A stretch of 64,000 bases of DNA. It comes from Neoroseomonas oryzicola (GTDB lineage Bacteria > Pseudomonadota > Alphaproteobacteria > Acetobacterales > Acetobacteraceae). Location of the stretch: NCBI RefSeq assembly GCF_012163135.1, contig NZ_JAAVUP010000002.1:248001-312000 (forward strand), read 5' to 3'. A program made the translations under genes and the position numbers. Position 1 is the stretch's first letter. The number at the start of each line of letters is the position of its first letter. Positions 26,601-35,588 of this stretch are shown in pieces. A model generated the notes under the pieces. It was not told where the DNA came from and made no database searches. It worked only from the letters and a program-made list of their open reading frames with translations.

Positions 26601-27568
26601 TCGATGCTGAGGTTCAGCCGCTTCACCATGCGTTCCTCATAGACCGCGCGCTCCCGGGCGAAGGCGGTGTAGTCGGCCGGGCCGAGATATTCGTCCGGCA
26701 TGTCGTTGCGCTGCATGTAGGCCTGGATGGGGTCGCTGTACTGCATCTTCTTGAAGGCCTGGTGCAGGAACTCCGTGACTTCCGGATCCATGCCCTTCGG
26801 CCCGGCGACGCCGTAGGGCGAAGTCACCACCATCCCGTAGCCCAGGTCCTGCAGCGTCGGCACATCAGGGAAGGCGCGCAGCCGGTTGCGCGTCCAGACC
26901 GCGAGCAGCTTCAGCTGCCCCGCCTCGACATTCGGCATCCAGGCGTTGGAATTCGCGATGACGTCGAGCTGGCGGGAGAGCATCGCGGTGATGTTCTCGC
27001 TGGTGCCGCGGTAGGGCACGTGGAGCATCTGCACGCCCTCCTTCTCGCACAGTTCCTCCTGCGCGAGATGGTTGGAGGTCGCGATGCCCGAGGTTCCGTA
27101 GGAGAGCTGCCCCGGCCGCGCGCGTGCCGCCGCCCACATGTCGGCCAGCGTGTTCCAGCCGGAATCCGGCCGCACCACATGCCCGAAGACGAAGCCCGTC
27201 TGCTGCATGACGTAGGTGAAGTCGTTGACCGGGTCCCAGGTCGGCCGTCGCGTCAGGTAGGGATGGCGGATCACCGAGAGATGGTGGTGCGCGATGGTGT
27301 AGCCGTCCGGCCGCGTCTGAGTGACGAGCTGGATGGCGGCCAGCGTGCCGCGCGCGCCGGGTCGGTTCTCGATGATCAGCGGCTGGCCGTATTCGCGCTG
27401 GAACATCTCGGCCTGCAGCCGCATGAAGCCGTCCAGCGCGCCGCCCGGCGCCCAGGGGATCAGGAAGCGGACGGGCCGGTTGGGAAAGCGCCCCTGGCCG
27501 AGCGAAGGCCGCGCCAGCAGCGGCACCGCCGCGCCGGCAAGGAGGATGCGTCGTGCGATCCGGGTCAT
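26597..27568 (-). CDS. TctC/Bug-type tripartite tricarboxylate transporter substrate-binding protein
   Basis: A 323-residue exported binding protein. The Arg-rich signal peptide (TRIARRILLAGAAVPLLARP) is followed by the Bug hallmarks PNRPVRFLIPWAPGG, ENRPGARGTL and HVPYRGTSENI. Such proteins bind organic acids or amides in the periplasm. No tctA or tctB is present in the window. A second Bug gene with similar sequence lies just upstream, probably a tandem duplication in one operon. GAGGAGGA precedes the ATG. Confidence 0.9.
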   Translation of the reverse strand: MTRIARRILLAGAAVPLLARPSLGQGRFPNRPVRFLIPWAPGGALDGFMRLQAEMFQREYGQPLIIENRPGARGTLAAIQLVTQTRPDGYTIAHHHLSVIRHPYLTRRPTWDPVNDFTYVMQQTGFVFGHVVRPDSGWNTLADMWAAARARPGQLSYGTSGIATSNHLAQEELCEKEGVQMLHVPYRGTSENITAMLSRQLDVIANSNAWMPNVEAGQLKLLAVWTRNRLRAFPDVPTLQDLGYGMVVTSPYGVAGPKGMDPEVTEFLHQAFKKMQYSDPIQAYMQRNDMPDEYLGPADYTAFARERAVYEERMVKRLNLSID

Positions 27569-27581
27569 CGTGCCGTCCTCC

Positions 27582-28577
27582 TCAACCGTCCAACGTCAGG
27601 CCGAGGCGGCGGACCATGGCCTTCTCGTACTCCACGCGCTCGGCGATGAAGGCGCGGTAGGTCTGGGTGTCCTGGTAGACGAGCGGCATGTCGAAGCGGG
27701 AGCGCACCTCGGTGTTCTCCGGCGTCATCAGCGCGGCCTTCATCACGTCGTGCAGGACGCGCACCACGCCCTCGTCCATGCCCTTCGGGCCGGACACGCC
27801 GTAGGGGGAGGTCACCACCAGGTCGTAGCCGAGCTCCTTCAGCGTCGGGACATTGGCGAAGCGCGGCACGCGCTCCGCCGTCCAGACCGAGAGCGCGCGC
27901 ATCTGCGCGTTCTCGACGAAGGGCGCCCAGGTGCTGCTGTCGCAGACCATGTCGACCTGCCCGCCGATCACCGCGGTGACCGCCTCGTTCGACCCGCGAT
28001 AGGGCACGTGGGTGAGCTGGACGTTCTCCTTTTCCTGGATCGATTCCATCGCCAGGTGGTTGGTCGTCCCGATGCCGGAGGTGGTGTAGGTCAGCTTGCC
28101 CGGATTGGCCCGCGCATAGGCGATCATCTCCTGCCAGGTCTGGAAGGGGCTGTTCGCCTTGACGGCGCAGCCGAACAGCCACCCGGTCATGCCGATGATG
28201 TGCGTGAAGTCCGCGATCGGGTCCCATTGCGGCGTGCGCATCATCCACGGCCGGCGCAGCACCGACAGGTGCATCTGCGTCAGCGTGTAGCCGTCGGGCC
28301 GGGCCTGCTGGGCGACCGTCATGGGCCCCAGCGTCCCACCAGCGCCGGGCCGGTTCTGGATCACCACGGGCTGTCCGAGGGTGCGGGACGCGATGTCCCC
28401 GATCGAGCGCAGCTGGACATCCGCCGAACCGCCGGCCGGCCAGGGCACCACGAGCTGGATGGGTCGGTCCGGGAAGCGGGCCTGCGCGCGGGCCACGCCT
28501 GGGGCGGCAAGGGCGGCGGCACCCGCCAGGATCAGGCGCCGTGTGGGCGCAATACGGGTGTCATCCCGGACAGACAT
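27582..28577 (-). CDS. TctC/Bug-type tripartite tricarboxylate transporter substrate-binding protein
   Basis: A 331-residue exported protein, first gene of the two-gene Bug operon; 13 bp separate it from its neighbour. The signal peptide is TRRLILAGAAALAAPGVARA. Hallmarks are DRPIQLVVPWPAGGS, NRPGAGGTLG and HVPYRGSNEAV. It shares many blocks with the downstream paralogue, for example SPYGVSGPKGMDE versus SPYGVAGPKGMDP. The start at 28577 is favoured over 28661 because it gives a normal signal peptide. Confidence 0.9.
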   Translation of the reverse strand: MSVRDDTRIAPTRRLILAGAAALAAPGVARAQARFPDRPIQLVVPWPAGGSADVQLRSIGDIASRTLGQPVVIQNRPGAGGTLGPMTVAQQARPDGYTLTQMHLSVLRRPWMMRTPQWDPIADFTHIIGMTGWLFGCAVKANSPFQTWQEMIAYARANPGKLTYTTSGIGTTNHLAMESIQEKENVQLTHVPYRGSNEAVTAVIGGQVDMVCDSSTWAPFVENAQMRALSVWTAERVPRFANVPTLKELGYDLVVTSPYGVSGPKGMDEGVVRVLHDVMKAALMTPENTEVRSRFDMPLVYQDTQTYRAFIAERVEYEKAMVRRLGLTLDG

Positions 28578-28746
28578 ATGGACAATCCTCTCCTTTGGGC
28601 GGCGCATCTGACGGCGCCTGCCTGCCTTGCGAGGATAAGCCCTTGACGCGGCGGTTCCCAAGGGGTTCTCCGCGCCTTGATCCGGTGGGTGGGGGCCTGG
28701 CCCTTCCGCCCGCCTTTCCGCGGCCCGAGATCAGGACGACCGAACC

Positions 28747-30138
28747 ATGCCCGAAACCTTCGACGTCATCGTGATCGGCGCCGGCCCTGGGGGCTATGTC
28801 TGCGCCATCCGCGCGGCGCAGCTCGGCATGAAGGTCGCCTGCGTCGAGAAGCGCGAGACGCTCGGCGGCACCTGCCTCAATGTCGGCTGCATCCCCTCCA
28901 AGGCGCTGCTGCATTCCTCCGAGGTCTTCGACGAGACGGCGCATCACCTGGCCGAGCAGGGCATCAACGTCACCGGCGTCAGCCTCGACCTCGCGAAGAT
29001 GCAGGCGCGCAAGGCCGATGTCGTGAAGGCCAACGTCAATGGCGTCGAGTTCCTCTTCAAGAAGAACAAGGTGACCTGGCTGAAGGGCGAGGGCCGCATC
29101 ACCGCCCCCGGCACCGTGCAGGTGAACGGCACCGACTACGCCGCGAAGCACATCGTCATCGCGACCGGCAGCGAAAGCACCCCGCTGCGCGGCGTCGAGG
29201 TCGACGAGAAGCGCATCGTCACCTCCACAGGCGCGCTGGAACTGGACGCCGTGCCGAAGCACCTCGTCGTCATCGGCGGCGGCGTGATCGGGCTCGAGCT
29301 GGGGTCCGTCTGGCGCCGCCTCGGCGCCGAGGTCACGGTGATCGAGTTCCTCGATGGCATCCTGCCCGGCATGGATGGCGAGGTGCGCAAGCAGTTCGAG
29401 CGCATCCTGACCAAGCAGGGCATGAAGTTCCGCCTGAAGTCGAAGGTGACCGGCGCCGCCGCCAACGCGACCGGCGTCACGCTGAAGGTCGAGCCCGCCG
29501 AGGGCGGCGCGGCCGAGGAGATCCGCGCCGACGTCGTGCTGCTCGCGATCGGCCGCCGTCCCTATGTCGCGGGCCTCGGTCTCGATGCGGTGGGCGTGGC
29601 GCTGGACGAGCGCGGCCGCGTCAAGACCGACGCGCATTTCGCGACCGGCGTGCCGGGCATCTACGCCATCGGCGATGCCATCGCCGGCGCGATGCTCGCC
29701 CACAAGGCCGAGGACGAGGGCTATGCGCTGGCCGAGATGCTCGCCGGGCAGAAGCCGCACATCAACTACGACGCCATCCCTGGCGTCGTGTACACGTGGC
29801 CGGAAGTTGCCGCCGTCGGCGCGACCGAGGAAGCGCTGAAGGCCGCGGGCACCGCCTACAAGGTCGGCAAGTTCCCCTTCATGGCGAACGGCCGCGCGCG
29901 CGCCATGGGCGCGACGGACGGCTTCGTGAAGGTCCTGTCGGACAAGGCGACGGACAAGGTGCTCGGCGCGCACATCATCGGGCCGGATGCCGGCACGCTG
30001 ATCGCCGAGATCGCGATCGCGATCGAGTTCGGCGCCTCGGCCGAGGACATCGCGCGGGTGAGTCACGCACATCCCTCGCTGAACGAGGCGGTGAAGGAAG
30101 CCGCGATGGCCGCCTGGCAGAAGCCGTTGCACATTTAA
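28747..30138 (+). CDS. lpdA: Dihydrolipoyl dehydrogenase
   Basis: A 463-residue flavoprotein, the E3 subunit of 2-oxoacid dehydrogenase complexes, which reoxidises dihydrolipoamide with NAD+. The FAD motif [17 protein letters not shown], the redox-active disulfide in [17 protein letters not shown], the NAD motif [11 protein letters not shown] and the active-site dyad in [10 protein letters not shown] are intact. No E1 or E2 gene is adjacent, so it probably serves a complex encoded elsewhere. It ends in a strong hairpin terminator and is divergent from the Bug operon. Confidence 0.95.
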   Translation: MPETFDVIVIGAGPGGYVCAIRAAQLGMKVACVEKRETLGGTCLNVGCIPSKALLHSSEVFDETAHHLAEQGINVTGVSLDLAKMQARKADVVKANVNGVEFLFKKNKVTWLKGEGRITAPGTVQVNGTDYAAKHIVIATGSESTPLRGVEVDEKRIVTSTGALELDAVPKHLVVIGGGVIGLELGSVWRRLGAEVTVIEFLDGILPGMDGEVRKQFERILTKQGMKFRLKSKVTGAAANATGVTLKVEPAEGGAAEEIRADVVLLAIGRRPYVAGLGLDAVGVALDERGRVKTDAHFATGVPGIYAIGDAIAGAMLAHKAEDEGYALAEMLAGQKPHINYDAIPGVVYTWPEVAAVGATEEALKAAGTAYKVGKFPFMANGRARAMGATDGFVKVLSDKATDKVLGAHIIGPDAGTLIAEIAIAIEFGASAEDIARVSHAHPSLNEAVKEAAMAAWQKPLHI

Positions 30139-30140
30139 CG

Positions 30141-30445
30141 GCCTCAATCGCCGGCGCGCGTTCGGCCCGAGGCTGTGCCTCGGGCCGATTGTTTTTGTGC
30201 CTCAATCGCCGGCGCCGGCATCCGCCGGCTTGGCTTTCGCGCCCTGTGCCGTCGCACTGGGCGCGGTCGCGCTTTGCGCTCCCGGCCCGAGGCTGTGCCT
30301 CGGACCGAGTGTTTTGTGCCTCAATCGCCGGTGCGCGCATCCGCGCGCTTGGCTCGCGCGCCGTGGACTGGCGCGCCTGGCCCGGCAGATGGTCTGGGCG
30401 CGGTCGCGCATTCGCGCTCCCGGCCCGAGGCAATGCCTCGGGCCG
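30141..30445. repeat. Tandem array of three hairpin-bearing intergenic repeats
   Basis: Three units begin with GCCTCAATCGCCGG at 30141, 30199 and 30318. Each ends in an 11-bp hairpin whose arms are CGGCCCGAGGC and GCCTCGGGCCG (30163-30187, 30283-30307 with one mismatch, 30421-30445). Units two and three also share blocks such as GGGCGCGGTCGCGC. Unit one lacks most of that middle part. The array fills the 355-bp gene-free stretch between lpd and the GNAT gene. Confidence 0.85.
30163..30196 (+). terminator. Rho-independent terminator of lpd
   Basis: A perfect 11-bp GC stem with loop TGT is followed by ATTGTTTTT, 25 nt after the lpd stop. It is also the hairpin of repeat unit one, so the later copies may be duplicated terminators (the second is followed by GTTTT, the third has no T-run). 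Confidence 0.75.
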
Positions 30446-30493
30446 CCCTGGCAAGGAGGTGCGCCGCGGCGGCCAGGGCGGCATATTGCCGCC

Positions 30494-30982
30494 ATGCGCG
30501 ACCTTCCCTATCGGATCGGCCCGGCCAGCACCGCGGACGACATCGCCGCCGTGGCGCGCCTGTTCCGCCAATACGCGGCGTCGCTGCCGGTCGATCTCGG
30601 CTACCAGGATTTCGAGACCGAGCTCGCCGGCCTTCCAGGCAAATACGCCCCGCCCGCCGGCGCGCTGCTGATCGCGCGGGACGGGAAGGGCACCGCGCTC
30701 GCCTGCGTCGCGCTGCGCGCGATGGCCGATCCCGGCCGTTGCGAGATGAAGCGCCTCTACGTCGCCCCGTCCGGCCGCGGCCTCGGTCTCGGGCGCGCCA
30801 TGGCCGAGGCGATCTGCGCCGAGGCCGCGCGCCTGGGCTATCGCGAGATCTGCCTCGACACCCTGCCGACCATGGCGGACGCCCAGGTGCTCTATGCCCG
30901 CATGGGCTTCGTCGATATCGCGCCCTACTACGACACCCCTGTCGCCGGCACGCGGTTCCTCGCGCGAGTGCTGACGGGCTGA
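30494..30982 (+). CDS. GNAT-family N-acetyltransferase
   Basis: A 162-residue acetyltransferase with the acetyl-CoA loop in MKRLYVAPSGRGLGLGRAMA and the late motif VLYARMGFVDIAPYY. The ATG at 30494 gives the family N-terminus; the open frame upstream runs through the repeat array and is not coding. Family members of this type acetylate amino acids or small amines. It converges on the MocR gene with 2 bp between. Confidence 0.85.
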   Translation: MRDLPYRIGPASTADDIAAVARLFRQYAASLPVDLGYQDFETELAGLPGKYAPPAGALLIARDGKGTALACVALRAMADPGRCEMKRLYVAPSGRGLGLGRAMAEAICAEAARLGYREICLDTLPTMADAQVLYARMGFVDIAPYYDTPVAGTRFLARVLTG

Positions 30983-30984
30983 CG

Positions 30985-32328
30985 CTACTCCGACAGGCTG
31001 TCCGGTCCCTGGGCCAGCAGTTCCGCCAGGGTCCGCACGCCCTCCTCCAGCGCGGCCATGGGCGGCGAGGAAAACGCGATCCGCACCCCGTTCGGCGCAT
31101 GGCCGGGCAGGGTGGCAAAGGCGCTGCCCGGCGTGACAGCCACGCCGCGCCGTGCCGCCGCCGTGGTGAAGGCGTCCGACCGCCACGGCTCCGGCAATTC
31201 GAGCCACAGGTGATAGGCCCGCGCATCGCCCTGCAGCGCGTGCCCGGCCAGGCCTGCCCGCACCACCGCTTGGCGGGCATGCGCTTCCTCGCGCTTCTGT
31301 GCCTCGAGCCGCCGCAGCAGGCCGCTCTCCATCCACGCCGTCGCCGCGGCAAGGCCGACCGGCGAGGCATGCCAGGCCCCCGCCCGGATCGCTGCCGTCA
31401 CGCGCCGCCGCAGCGCCGCCTCGGACGTCGCGATGAAGCCGCTGCTCAACCCCGGCGAGGCGCGCTTCGACATCCCGTCCACCAGCAGCGTCCGACCGGG
31501 CGCGAGCGCGATCAGCGGCGGCACGCCGGATTCGTCGAGGAAGCCGAACACGGCATCCTCGATCAGCACGAGGTCCTCGCGCGCCGCGATCGTTGCAATG
31601 GCGCGCCGCCGGGCCTCGGACATCGTCGCGCCGAGGGGGTTCTGCAGCACCGGTTGCAAATAGACCGCGCGCAAGGACCCACCGCGCAGCGCGGCCTCGA
31701 TCGCCTCGGGCGCGACACCCTCCGCATCCATGGCAAGCGGGACCAGCGTCAGCCCGAGCCGCGTCGCCCCCGCCTTCACCGCCGGGTAGGTCATCGCCTC
31801 GATGCCGATGCGGTCGCCGGCATTGGCGCAGGCCGCGAGCGCCGCGGCGATCGCCTGGCGCCCGCCGCCGGTGAACAGGATATCGTCCGGCGCCGGCGCC
31901 CAGCCGCCGCGGGCGAGGTGCCGCGCCACCGCGGCCCGGGCGGCGGCATGGCCCTGCGCGCCGACCGGGCGCATCGCCTCGGCGGCGCGGTCCGGGGCCA
32001 GGGCCTCGCGCAGCACCTCGGCCAGCGCCTCGGTCTGGCCTGCCACCGCGGGGAAATTGAACTCGAAGTCGATCACGCCAGGGCGGCCGGGCTCGGCCAG
32101 CGGCGGCGGCGTCAGTCCGGCGCGCACATAGGTGCCGCGGCCGACCTCCCCGCTCACCAGCCCGCGCCGGCCCAACTCCGCATAGACCCGGTTCGCGGTG
32201 GAAACCGCGATACCGCGCGCATAGGCGAAGGCCCGCACCGGATCGAGCCGCGTGCCCGGCCGCAGACGGCCGGCGGCGATGTCCTCGGCCAGCGCATCGG
32301 CCAGGCGGCGATAGTCGGTCTCGGGCAT
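30985..32328 (-). CDS. MocR/PdxR-type regulator (GntR winged helix fused to aminotransferase domain)
   Basis: A 447-residue fusion protein. The N-terminal winged helix (about residues 1-70, ALAEDIAAGRLRPGTRL and STANRVYAELGRRG) binds DNA. The C-terminal fold-type I aminotransferase-like domain binds PLP, with the Lys in VDGMSKRASPGL. MocR proteins usually control a nearby amino-acid or PLP gene. Here the divergent gene is an aminotransferase, with a 9-bp-arm palindrome between them. The ATG at 32328 gives the normal N-terminus. Confidence 0.9.
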   Translation of the reverse strand: MPETDYRRLADALAEDIAAGRLRPGTRLDPVRAFAYARGIAVSTANRVYAELGRRGLVSGEVGRGTYVRAGLTPPPLAEPGRPGVIDFEFNFPAVAGQTEALAEVLREALAPDRAAEAMRPVGAQGHAAARAAVARHLARGGWAPAPDDILFTGGGRQAIAAALAACANAGDRIGIEAMTYPAVKAGATRLGLTLVPLAMDAEGVAPEAIEAALRGGSLRAVYLQPVLQNPLGATMSEARRRAIATIAAREDLVLIEDAVFGFLDESGVPPLIALAPGRTLLVDGMSKRASPGLSSGFIATSEAALRRRVTAAIRAGAWHASPVGLAAATAWMESGLLRRLEAQKREEAHARQAVVRAGLAGHALQGDARAYHLWLELPEPWRSDAFTTAAARRGVAVTPGSAFATLPGHAPNGVRIAFSSPPMAALEEGVRTLAELLAQGPDSLSE

Positions 32329-32339
32329 ATTGATCTCAG

Positions 32340-32370
32340 GACAATATCGCGATTGATCCGAGATATTGTC
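32340..32370. promoter_or_regulatory. Palindromic operator between the MocR regulator and the aminotransferase
   Basis: GACAATATC and GATATTGTC form perfect 9-bp arms with a 13-bp spacer (arm centres 22 bp apart, about two helical turns). The motif stands out as AT-rich in a GC-rich background and lies 11 bp from the MocR start and 50 bp from the aminotransferase start. Confidence 0.65.
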
Positions 32371-32420
32371 TCGCACACTCTCCGCCGCCTGTCGCCTGTT
32401 CCCGCTGCGGAGACGCCCAC

Positions 32421-33692
32421 GTGCCTGCCCTTTCCCCCGAAGCCCTCGCCGCCCAGGCCGCGGAAGCCCGCGCCACCTATGCCCGCCTCGCCGCCGCGGG
32501 GCTGAAGCTCGACATGACGCGGGGCAAGCCTTCGCCCGCGCAGCTGGACCTTGCGGAGGGGATGCTCGCGCTGCCCGGCAACCGCGACGTCGTCACCGAG
32601 GCCGGCGAGGACGCGCGCAACTATGGCGGCCTGCAGGGCCTGCCGGAGGCGCGGCGGCTGTTCGGCGCCATGCTCGGCGTGCCGCCGGACCTGCTGGTGG
32701 TGAACGAGAATTCCTCCCTCGCGGTCATGCATGACTGCATCGTCTGGGCGCTGCTGAAGGGCGTGCCGGGCGGGACGCCCTGGGTCGGACAGGAGGTCGC
32801 CTTCCTCTGCCCGGTGCCGGGCTATGACCGCCACTTCGCGCTCTGTGAGGGCTTCGGCATCCGCCTCATCCCTGTCGCGATGGACGAGGAAGGCCCTGTG
32901 ATGGAGGAGGTCGAGCGCCTGGTCGCCGACCCCGCCGTGCGCGGCATGTGGTGCGTGCCGACCTACTCCAACCCGACCGGCGTCACCTATTCCGACGCGA
33001 CGGTGCGGCGCCTCGCCGCGATGAAGACCGCCGCGCCGGATTTCCGGCTGTTCTGGGACAACGCCTATGGCGTGCATCACCTGACCGAGAACCGTCCCGC
33101 GCCGCACGACATCCTCGGCCTGACCGCCGAGGCGGGGAACCCGGACCGCGCCTTCATCTTCGCCTCGACCTCCAAGATCACGCTGGCCGGCGCGGGCCTC
33201 GCCTTCTTCGCGGGGTCGAAGGCGAATGTCGCCTGGTACCTCGAACAGGCGGGCCGGCGGACGATCGGGCCGGACAAGCTGAACCAGCTGCGGCACACGC
33301 GCTTCCTGCGCGACCTCGAGGGCATCCACCGGCACATGGCCGCCCATCGCCGCGTGATCGCGCCGAAGTTCGAAGCGGTGCTGGAAGCACTCGACACGCG
33401 CCTCGGCGGCCTTGGCGTCGCGCGCTGGACACGGCCCGAGGGCGGCTACTTCATCACCGTGGAGATGGTGCAGGGCTCGGCGAAGCGCGTGGTGGAGCTC
33501 GCCCGCGGCCTCGGCATCGCGCTGACGCCGGCGGGCGCGACCTCGCCCTACGGCAAGGATCCGACCGACAGCGTGCTGCGCCTCGCGCCCACCTATCCGA
33601 CGGTGGACGAGGTGCGCGCTGCGGCGGAGGGCATCGCGCTCTGCATCCACATCGCGGCGCTGGAAGCGGCGGGGGTCGGCCTCGCGGCATGA
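32421..33692 (+). CDS. Aspartate aminotransferase of the type Ic (PF12897) group
   Basis: A 423-residue PLP enzyme of fold type I. Distinctive segments are LDMTRGKPSPAQLDLAEGML, CPVPGYDRHF, PTYSNPTGVTYSD and the PLP-Lys in STSKITLAGAGLAFF. These match the subgroup Ic aspartate aminotransferases rather than AspC. It begins with GTG; CGGAGA lies 9 nt upstream. It is divergent from a MocR regulator and followed by an overlapping GST gene. The main reaction is probably aspartate with 2-oxoglutarate. Confidence 0.87.
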   Translation: MPALSPEALAAQAAEARATYARLAAAGLKLDMTRGKPSPAQLDLAEGMLALPGNRDVVTEAGEDARNYGGLQGLPEARRLFGAMLGVPPDLLVVNENSSLAVMHDCIVWALLKGVPGGTPWVGQEVAFLCPVPGYDRHFALCEGFGIRLIPVAMDEEGPVMEEVERLVADPAVRGMWCVPTYSNPTGVTYSDATVRRLAAMKTAAPDFRLFWDNAYGVHHLTENRPAPHDILGLTAEAGNPDRAFIFASTSKITLAGAGLAFFAGSKANVAWYLEQAGRRTIGPDKLNQLRHTRFLRDLEGIHRHMAAHRRVIAPKFEAVLEALDTRLGGLGVARWTRPEGGYFITVEMVQGSAKRVVELARGLGIALTPAGATSPYGKDPTDSVLRLAPTYPTVDEVRAAAEGIALCIHIAALEAAGVGLAA

Positions 33693-34318
33693 CGCCGGTC
33701 CGGATCCTCGGCAAGGCCTCCTCCATCAATGTCCGCAAGGTGCTGTGGACCTGCGAGGAGGCCGGCATCGCCTATGAGCGCGAGGATTACGGCAGCGGCT
33801 TCGCGCCGACCGGCACGCCGGACTTCCTCGCCCTGAACCCGAACGGCCTCGTGCCGGTCGCGCGCATCGGTGAGGCCGTGCTGTGGGAGTCGAACACCAT
33901 CTGCCGCTGCCTCGCGGGCCTGGCCGGCCGCGATGACCTGCTGCCGCGCGACCCGCTCGCCCGCGCGCGGGTCGAGATGTGGATGGACTGGCAGGCGACG
34001 GAGCTGAACCCGTCCTGGCGCCACGCCTTCATGGGGCTGGTGCGCCGCGACGCGGCCTTCGCCGACCCGGCGCAGATCGCCGCGGGCGCGCGGGCCTGGA
34101 ACGCGAAGATGGCGATCCTCGACGCGCAGCTTGCGCGCACCGGGGCCTATGCGGCGGGGCCGGACTTCACGCTGGCCGATGTCGTGCTCGGCGTGTCGGT
34201 GAACCGCTGGCTGATGACGCCGATCGAACGGCCCGAGTTGCCCGCCGTCGCGGCCTATGTCGAACGCCTCGATGCGCGGCCGGGCTTTCGCGCCCATGGC
34301 CGCAACGGCATTCCCTGA
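33689..34318 (+). CDS. Glutathione S-transferase family protein
   Basis: A 209-residue GST. The N-terminal thioredoxin-like part (RILGKASSINVRKVLWTCEE, then NPNGLVPVA and ESNTICRCLA) holds the glutathione-binding loop and the C-terminal half is all-helical. It resembles the GstB-like bacterial branch. The start overlaps the aminotransferase stop (ATGA), so they are co-translated. The substrate is unknown. Confidence 0.87.
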   Translation: MTPVRILGKASSINVRKVLWTCEEAGIAYEREDYGSGFAPTGTPDFLALNPNGLVPVARIGEAVLWESNTICRCLAGLAGRDDLLPRDPLARARVEMWMDWQATELNPSWRHAFMGLVRRDAAFADPAQIAAGARAWNAKMAILDAQLARTGAYAAGPDFTLADVVLGVSVNRWLMTPIERPELPAVAAYVERLDARPGFRAHGRNGIP

Positions 34319-34335
34319 ACCGGAGAGCAGACCCC

Positions 34336-35169
34336 ATGCCCGTCTTCGACTTCCTGCAGGTCGACGTCTTCTGCTCGGCCGCGTTCAAGGGGAACCCGGT
34401 CGCGGTGGTGCTCGGCGCCGATGGGCTGTCCGATGCGGAGATGGCGGCCTTCGCCAATTGGACGAATCTCAGCGAGACGACCTTCCTGCTGCGCCCGACG
34501 CGGCCCGAGGCGGATTACCGACTGCGGATCTTCACCCCGCAGCGCGAACTGCCCTTCGCCGGGCATCCGACGCTGGGGTCCTGCCATGCCTGGCTCAAGG
34601 CGGGTGGCGTGCCGCGCGGCGCCGACATCGTTCAGGAATGCCAGGCCGGGCTGGTGACCGTCCGGCGCGGTTCGGATGGTGGCCTTGCCTTCGCTGCGCC
34701 CCCGCTGGTGCGGTCCGGGCCGCTCGAACCCGAGGTGTTGTCCCGCGTCCTCAGCGCCTTCGGCCTGGCTGCGGAGGACATCGTCGCCTCGGCCTGGGTC
34801 GACAACGGCCCCGGCTGGCTGGCGCTGATGCTGCCCTCGCGAGCCGCGGTGCTCGCGGCGCGGCCGGCCTATGCGGCGATCGACGGCATGGTGGTGGGCC
34901 TGGTCGGGCCTTGGGAGCCCGGCGGCGAGGCGCAGTTCGAGGTGCGCGCCTTCATCGGCCGCGGTGCCTATGAGGATCCGGTGACCGGCAGCCTGAATGC
35001 CAGCCTCGCCCAGTGGCTGACCGGCGAGGGCCTGGCCCCCGACCGCTATGTCGCCGCCCAGGGCACCGCGCTCGGCCGGGCCGGTCGGGTGACCGTCGCG
35101 CGCGAACCGGACGGCATCTGGATCGGCGGCGCGACCCGCACCTGCATCACCGGCCGGGTCACTTTCTAA
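34336..35169 (+). CDS. PhzF-family isomerase/epimerase
   Basis: A 277-residue protein with the PhzF signatures FLQVDVFCSAAFKGNPVAVV, the Glu in NLSETTFLL and the ELPFAGHPTLGS motif. The second half carries AYEDPVTGSLNASLA. Members isomerise or epimerise small acids by acid-base catalysis with the conserved Glu. No phenazine genes are near, so it is a general PhzF-like enzyme of unknown substrate. It lies 17 bp after the GST gene and may end the operon at the hairpins following it. Confidence 0.87.
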   Translation: MPVFDFLQVDVFCSAAFKGNPVAVVLGADGLSDAEMAAFANWTNLSETTFLLRPTRPEADYRLRIFTPQRELPFAGHPTLGSCHAWLKAGGVPRGADIVQECQAGLVTVRRGSDGGLAFAAPPLVRSGPLEPEVLSRVLSAFGLAAEDIVASAWVDNGPGWLALMLPSRAAVLAARPAYAAIDGMVVGLVGPWEPGGEAQFEVRAFIGRGAYEDPVTGSLNASLAQWLTGEGLAPDRYVAAQGTALGRAGRVTVAREPDGIWIGGATRTCITGRVTF

Positions 35170-35179
35170 GTGATGGTTT

Positions 35180-35233
35180 CCAAAGGCCCTTCGGCCTTTG
35201 GCGGGGAGGCTTGGAGGGGCGGCGCCCCTCCAA
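35180..35233. terminator. Two adjacent hairpins after the PhzF gene
   Basis: CCAAAGGCC/GGCCTTTGG with loop CTTC (35180-35201) is followed by TTGGAGGGGC/GCCCCTCCAA with loop GGC (35211-35233). Both stems are perfect. There is no T-run, so termination is plausible but unproven. Confidence 0.45.
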
Positions 35234-35264
35234 TTCGTGCATCCGCGCCCCTATCTCGCTGCCC

Positions 35265-35546
35265 ATGGTGATCCTGCGCCCCTCGCTCTCCCGCAAATGC
35301 ACCGGCTGGGCCTTGCTGGTCCTGGGCGTGCTCGGCCTGGTGCTGCCCTTCCTGCAGGGCTTCCTCTTCCTCGCGCTCGGCGTCTTCGTGCTGCGGGACC
35401 AGCACATCTGGGCCGCGCGGCGCTGGGGCTGGGTGCAGGGCCGCTGGCCGCATCATGTCGGCCGCGTCGAGGAGATGGAGGCGAGCCTCGGCCGGCGCAT
35501 GGCCGCGGCCGGGGAGCGTGTCCGGCGCCTCTTCGGCGGACGCTGA
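35265..35546 (+). CDS. Small membrane protein (PGPGW-like)
   Basis: A 93-residue protein with a hydrophobic hairpin (WALLVLGVLGLVLPFLQGFL and following) and a basic amphipathic tail. The layout, a central double helix with Gly/Pro turn and an Arg-rich end, resembles TMEM_PGPGW-type proteins. The function is unknown. The adjacent DUF423 gene is also a membrane protein. Confidence 0.65.
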   Translation: MVILRPSLSRKCTGWALLVLGVLGLVLPFLQGFLFLALGVFVLRDQHIWAARRWGWVQGRWPHHVGRVEEMEASLGRRMAAAGERVRRLFGGR

Positions 35547-35588
35547 GGCCCCTGGCCCTTCGCCGCCCGCGCGCGTAAGCACCCGGCC

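Noticed and set aside
28561..30147. 528-residue minus-strand open frame opposite lpd
   Set aside because: It mirrors the lpd gene, shows low-complexity sequence and has no ribosome binding site context; the plus-strand frame is unmistakably dihydrolipoyl dehydrogenase.
30141..30445. Repeat array considered as a CRISPR
   Set aside because: Units are longer than CRISPR repeats, unequal in length, carry no unique spacers of constant size and no cas genes are present.
30197..30493. N-terminal extension of the GNAT frame through the repeat array
   Set aside because: It translates the repeat units into low-complexity sequence; the ATG at 30494 gives the normal acetyltransferase N-terminus.
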